8,329 nt of DNA from contig JAJXXG010000482.1 in NCBI GenBank assembly GCA_021781255.1, forward strand, positions 1-8,329, read 5' to 3'. The notes beneath the pieces are model-generated. The model had not been told where the DNA came from. It saw only the letters and a list, made by a program, of their open reading frames with translations, and ran no database searches. This DNA comes from Acidobacteriota bacterium. Lineage in GTDB: Bacteria > Acidobacteriota > Terriglobia > Terriglobales > Acidobacteriaceae. Both the position numbers and the translations under genes were made by a program. Below are positions 7,078-8,329 of the stretch, one piece after another. Every line of letters starts with the position of its first letter. Positions within the stretch are counted from its first letter, which is position 1.

Positions 7078-7219
7078 ACCGGCAGATTGGCGCTTGTGGC
7101 ATGCATTGTCATGGAGGACCCATTGGCCAGAGGATAGCACGCACAACTACGCCACTGCCACGGGCAGCCCGCAGCCGCGACGCCGCGGCGGGGCATTCTG
7201 CCGAGCTTTCCGTGCCGAT

Positions 7220-7864
7220 CTACTGGGTGGGTTTCTTGTCGAAGGCGGTGGCCGGAACCAGGGCGACCGGTGCTTCGCCGTCCAGCGAGACCATGCCATG
7301 CTCGAAGGTCTGCAGCGTGGCATCGTCGGCGGCCATGGTCATCCAGCAGACCGCGCTCTTCTTCAGCAGGCTGCAGGTAACCTCAACGGTATAGTGGGCT
7401 TCCGGGTGTCCGATGAGGGCGCCGTGGGCGCGCTCGATCCACAGGCTATGGGTGCCCAGCGTGTATGTGCCGAAGGCCGGCTCTGAGATGACGAGCGCCC
7501 GCCGAAGCCCTTCCGAGGCGCCTTCGGCAAAGCCGGGGAGATCTTTTTCCGTCATCTGCTGCCCGAAGCAGTCGAAGGGCAGGGCCATGACCACAACCAT
7601 GGAGGCGGGATCGCCGTGGCGGGCCGTGATGGGAATCTCGACGCAGCCGATGCCCTTCTTCTCGTTCTGGTTCGCGGTCTGATCGGCCTGCCGCTGCTTC
7701 ATGTCGTTGAGGGTCGGCGTGGCTTCCACCACCTGCCAGTCGGTCGGCAACGCATAGCTGAAGCCGAGAGCGCTGGTGTGGCTGGCGGTGGCGGGCGTGG
7801 CCGTCTGCGACAGCAGCGGAGCACTGCAGAGGGCGAACAAGGCGGCGATCCATCGGGCATTCAT
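7220..7864 (-). CDS. Exported protein of unknown function
   Basis: I do not recognise a family. With the ATG at 7864 the product has 214 residues and opens with a typical Sec signal peptide: NAR, then a hydrophobic core (WIAALFALCSAPLLS) and a likely cleavage site around ATPATA before SHTSALGF. The cysteine in the core lacks a lipobox, so it is probably not a lipoprotein. The mature part starts with GFSYALPTDWQVVEAT, the kind of stretch seen in small PsbP-like or stress proteins of the envelope. It holds four cysteines (in GCVE, DCFG, TCSL and VCWM), which could form two disulfides in the periplasm. In-frame starts at 7882, 7894 and 7906 (TTG) would add 6-14 residues before the signal; none has a better ribosome site. 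It lies 58 nt after the DUF4337-like gene and may share its transcript. Confidence 0.7.
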   Translation of the reverse strand: MNARWIAALFALCSAPLLSQTATPATASHTSALGFSYALPTDWQVVEATPTLNDMKQRQADQTANQNEKKGIGCVEIPITARHGDPASMVVVMALPFDCFGQQMTEKDLPGFAEGASEGLRRALVISEPAFGTYTLGTHSLWIERAHGALIGHPEAHYTVEVTCSLLKKSAVCWMTMAADDATLQTFEHGMVSLDGEAPVALVPATAFDKKPTQ

Positions 7865-7922
7865 AATTGCGCCAACTCTCATGAAAACAGGCATCGTTGT
7901 TCGCAACCCCAGGCCGCTCCTC

Positions 7923-8329
7923 TTACTTGAGGAAGAGCACGGAGATGGCCGAACCGATGCCGGCCAGGGCGAACGCGATACCGAGGTACCAGTATATGCG
8001 GCTGCGGGTGAGCAGCGTGACGGAGGTGATGACGAGGCCGATCTCCAGCAGCGCCTCGGCCAGATCGTAGCGGTCGGCGTGGGCCTCGGCCTGCTCCACC
8101 TTCTGCTGCAACTCCTCGGCCTTCTGCTGTTCTTCCTTCAGGTCGGCTTCCCACTTGGCCTGATGACTGGCATACGATTTGGCGATCTTTTCGGCGCCGG
8201 CCTTGTCTGCAACGGCGACGACGCTGAGAAGATCGGCGGCGAGGTAGGTGTCGTTGGAGCGGATCTTCTTGGCCTGGTAAAAGTTCCACTGGTCGGTGGC
8301 CCTGTTCTGGTCCAGCACCGCCTCAGTGT
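7923..8329 (-). CDS. DUF4337-like membrane protein (5' end outside the window)
   Basis: Partial gene: the frame stays open to the window edge, and the residues before the internal GTG at 8318 (TEA) fit the family pattern leading into VLDQNRATDQWNFYQAKKIR, the conserved DUF4337 signature. A charged, glutamine-rich coiled coil follows (WEADLKEEQQKAEELQQKVE). Two hydrophobic helices come next: ALLEIGLVITSVTLLT, then after RSRIYW, YLGIAFALAGIGSAISVLF. The protein ends with a short LK tail. It is probably an inner-membrane protein with a long cytoplasmic or periplasmic coiled-coil part; the missing N-terminus in this family usually carries another membrane helix. Function is not known. The stop is 58 nt before the exported-protein start, on the same strand. 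Confidence 0.8.
   Translation of the reverse strand, partial: TEAVLDQNRATDQWNFYQAKKIRSNDTYLAADLLSVVAVADKAGAEKIAKSYASHQAKWEADLKEEQQKAEELQQKVEQAEAHADRYDLAEALLEIGLVITSVTLLTRSRIYWYLGIAFALAGIGSAISVLFLK

Larger units (their letters stand above)
6829..7219. other. 391-nt region without a convincing gene, rich in inverted repeats
   Basis: This stretch lies upstream of the aminotransferase and downstream of the exported-protein gene, both on the - strand. Short frames through it give Arg/Pro/Ala-rich peptides with no family resemblance. It holds four hairpin-forming repeats (6892-6907, 6953-6991, 6995-7015, 7058-7077) and a 10-nt direct repeat AGCACGCACA at 7009-7018 and 7136-7145. I found no clear -35/-10 pair, tRNA or known riboswitch consensus. 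It most likely contains the promoter and a structured 5' leader of the aminotransferase gene; that is inference. Confidence 0.5.

Noticed and set aside
6746..7102. 118-codon frame on the - strand over the leader of the aminotransferase
   Set aside because: It overlaps the aminotransferase start in another frame, is Arg/Pro/Ala rich and has no good ribosome site or family likeness.
7077..7125. Candidate - strand promoter (ATGACA with an AATCTG 18 nt on)
   Set aside because: Both boxes match the consensus poorly and the background is GC rich, so I do not call it.
7175..7190. Palindrome CGCCGCGGCG and nearby GC repeats as a terminator of the exported-protein gene
   Set aside because: The arms are short and no U-run follows on the - strand; such GC-only repeats arise easily in this DNA.

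Overview
The window most resembles the chromosome of a GC-rich bacterium. I lean towards an acidobacterium of the Terriglobia type, because of the GC-rich codon use, an Isc operon whose HscB carries an N-terminal four-cysteine domain, and the neighbouring class III aminotransferase and DUF4337-like protein. This placement is an inference from gene style, not from any marker gene.

Positions 1-4410 (+ strand) hold the housekeeping iron-sulfur cluster operon in the classical order iscS (only the last 17 codons) - iscU - iscA - hscB - hscA - fdx - iscX. IscS supplies sulfur, IscU is the scaffold, Fdx supplies electrons, and HscA with HscB releases the cluster from IscU by binding its LPPVK motif. 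IscA acts in carrying clusters onward, and IscX is a small IscS-binding modulator. All catalytic and ligand residues I could check are present, so the pathway looks functional. Gaps are short except iscS-iscU (89 nt) and iscU-iscA (69 nt). Each of these carries a strong hairpin-forming inverted repeat. If iscR exists, it lies outside the window.

Positions 4417-5329 (- strand) converge on the operon and hold a VOC-fold protein and, upstream of it, a YraN/UPF0102 nuclease-like protein. They are probably cotranscribed. A clear intrinsic terminator at 5375-5413 ends the next - strand gene, a class III PLP-dependent aminotransferase (5434-6828).

Upstream of the aminotransferase is a 391-nt stretch without a convincing gene (6829-7219). 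It contains several inverted repeats, including an unusual interleaved pair at 6953-6991. On the - strand RNA these could fold as a pseudoknot or as two mutually exclusive hairpins, so the stretch could be a regulated leader.

Positions 7220-8329 (- strand) hold a small exported protein of unknown function and the 3' part of a DUF4337-like membrane protein with a coiled coil and two membrane helices. I saw no mobile element, CRISPR array, tRNA or rRNA. The points most worth a second look are the eukaryote-like zinc-binding N-terminus of HscB, the interleaved repeats before the aminotransferase, and the hairpins within the isc operon. I did not find convincing evidence of an entirely new system.
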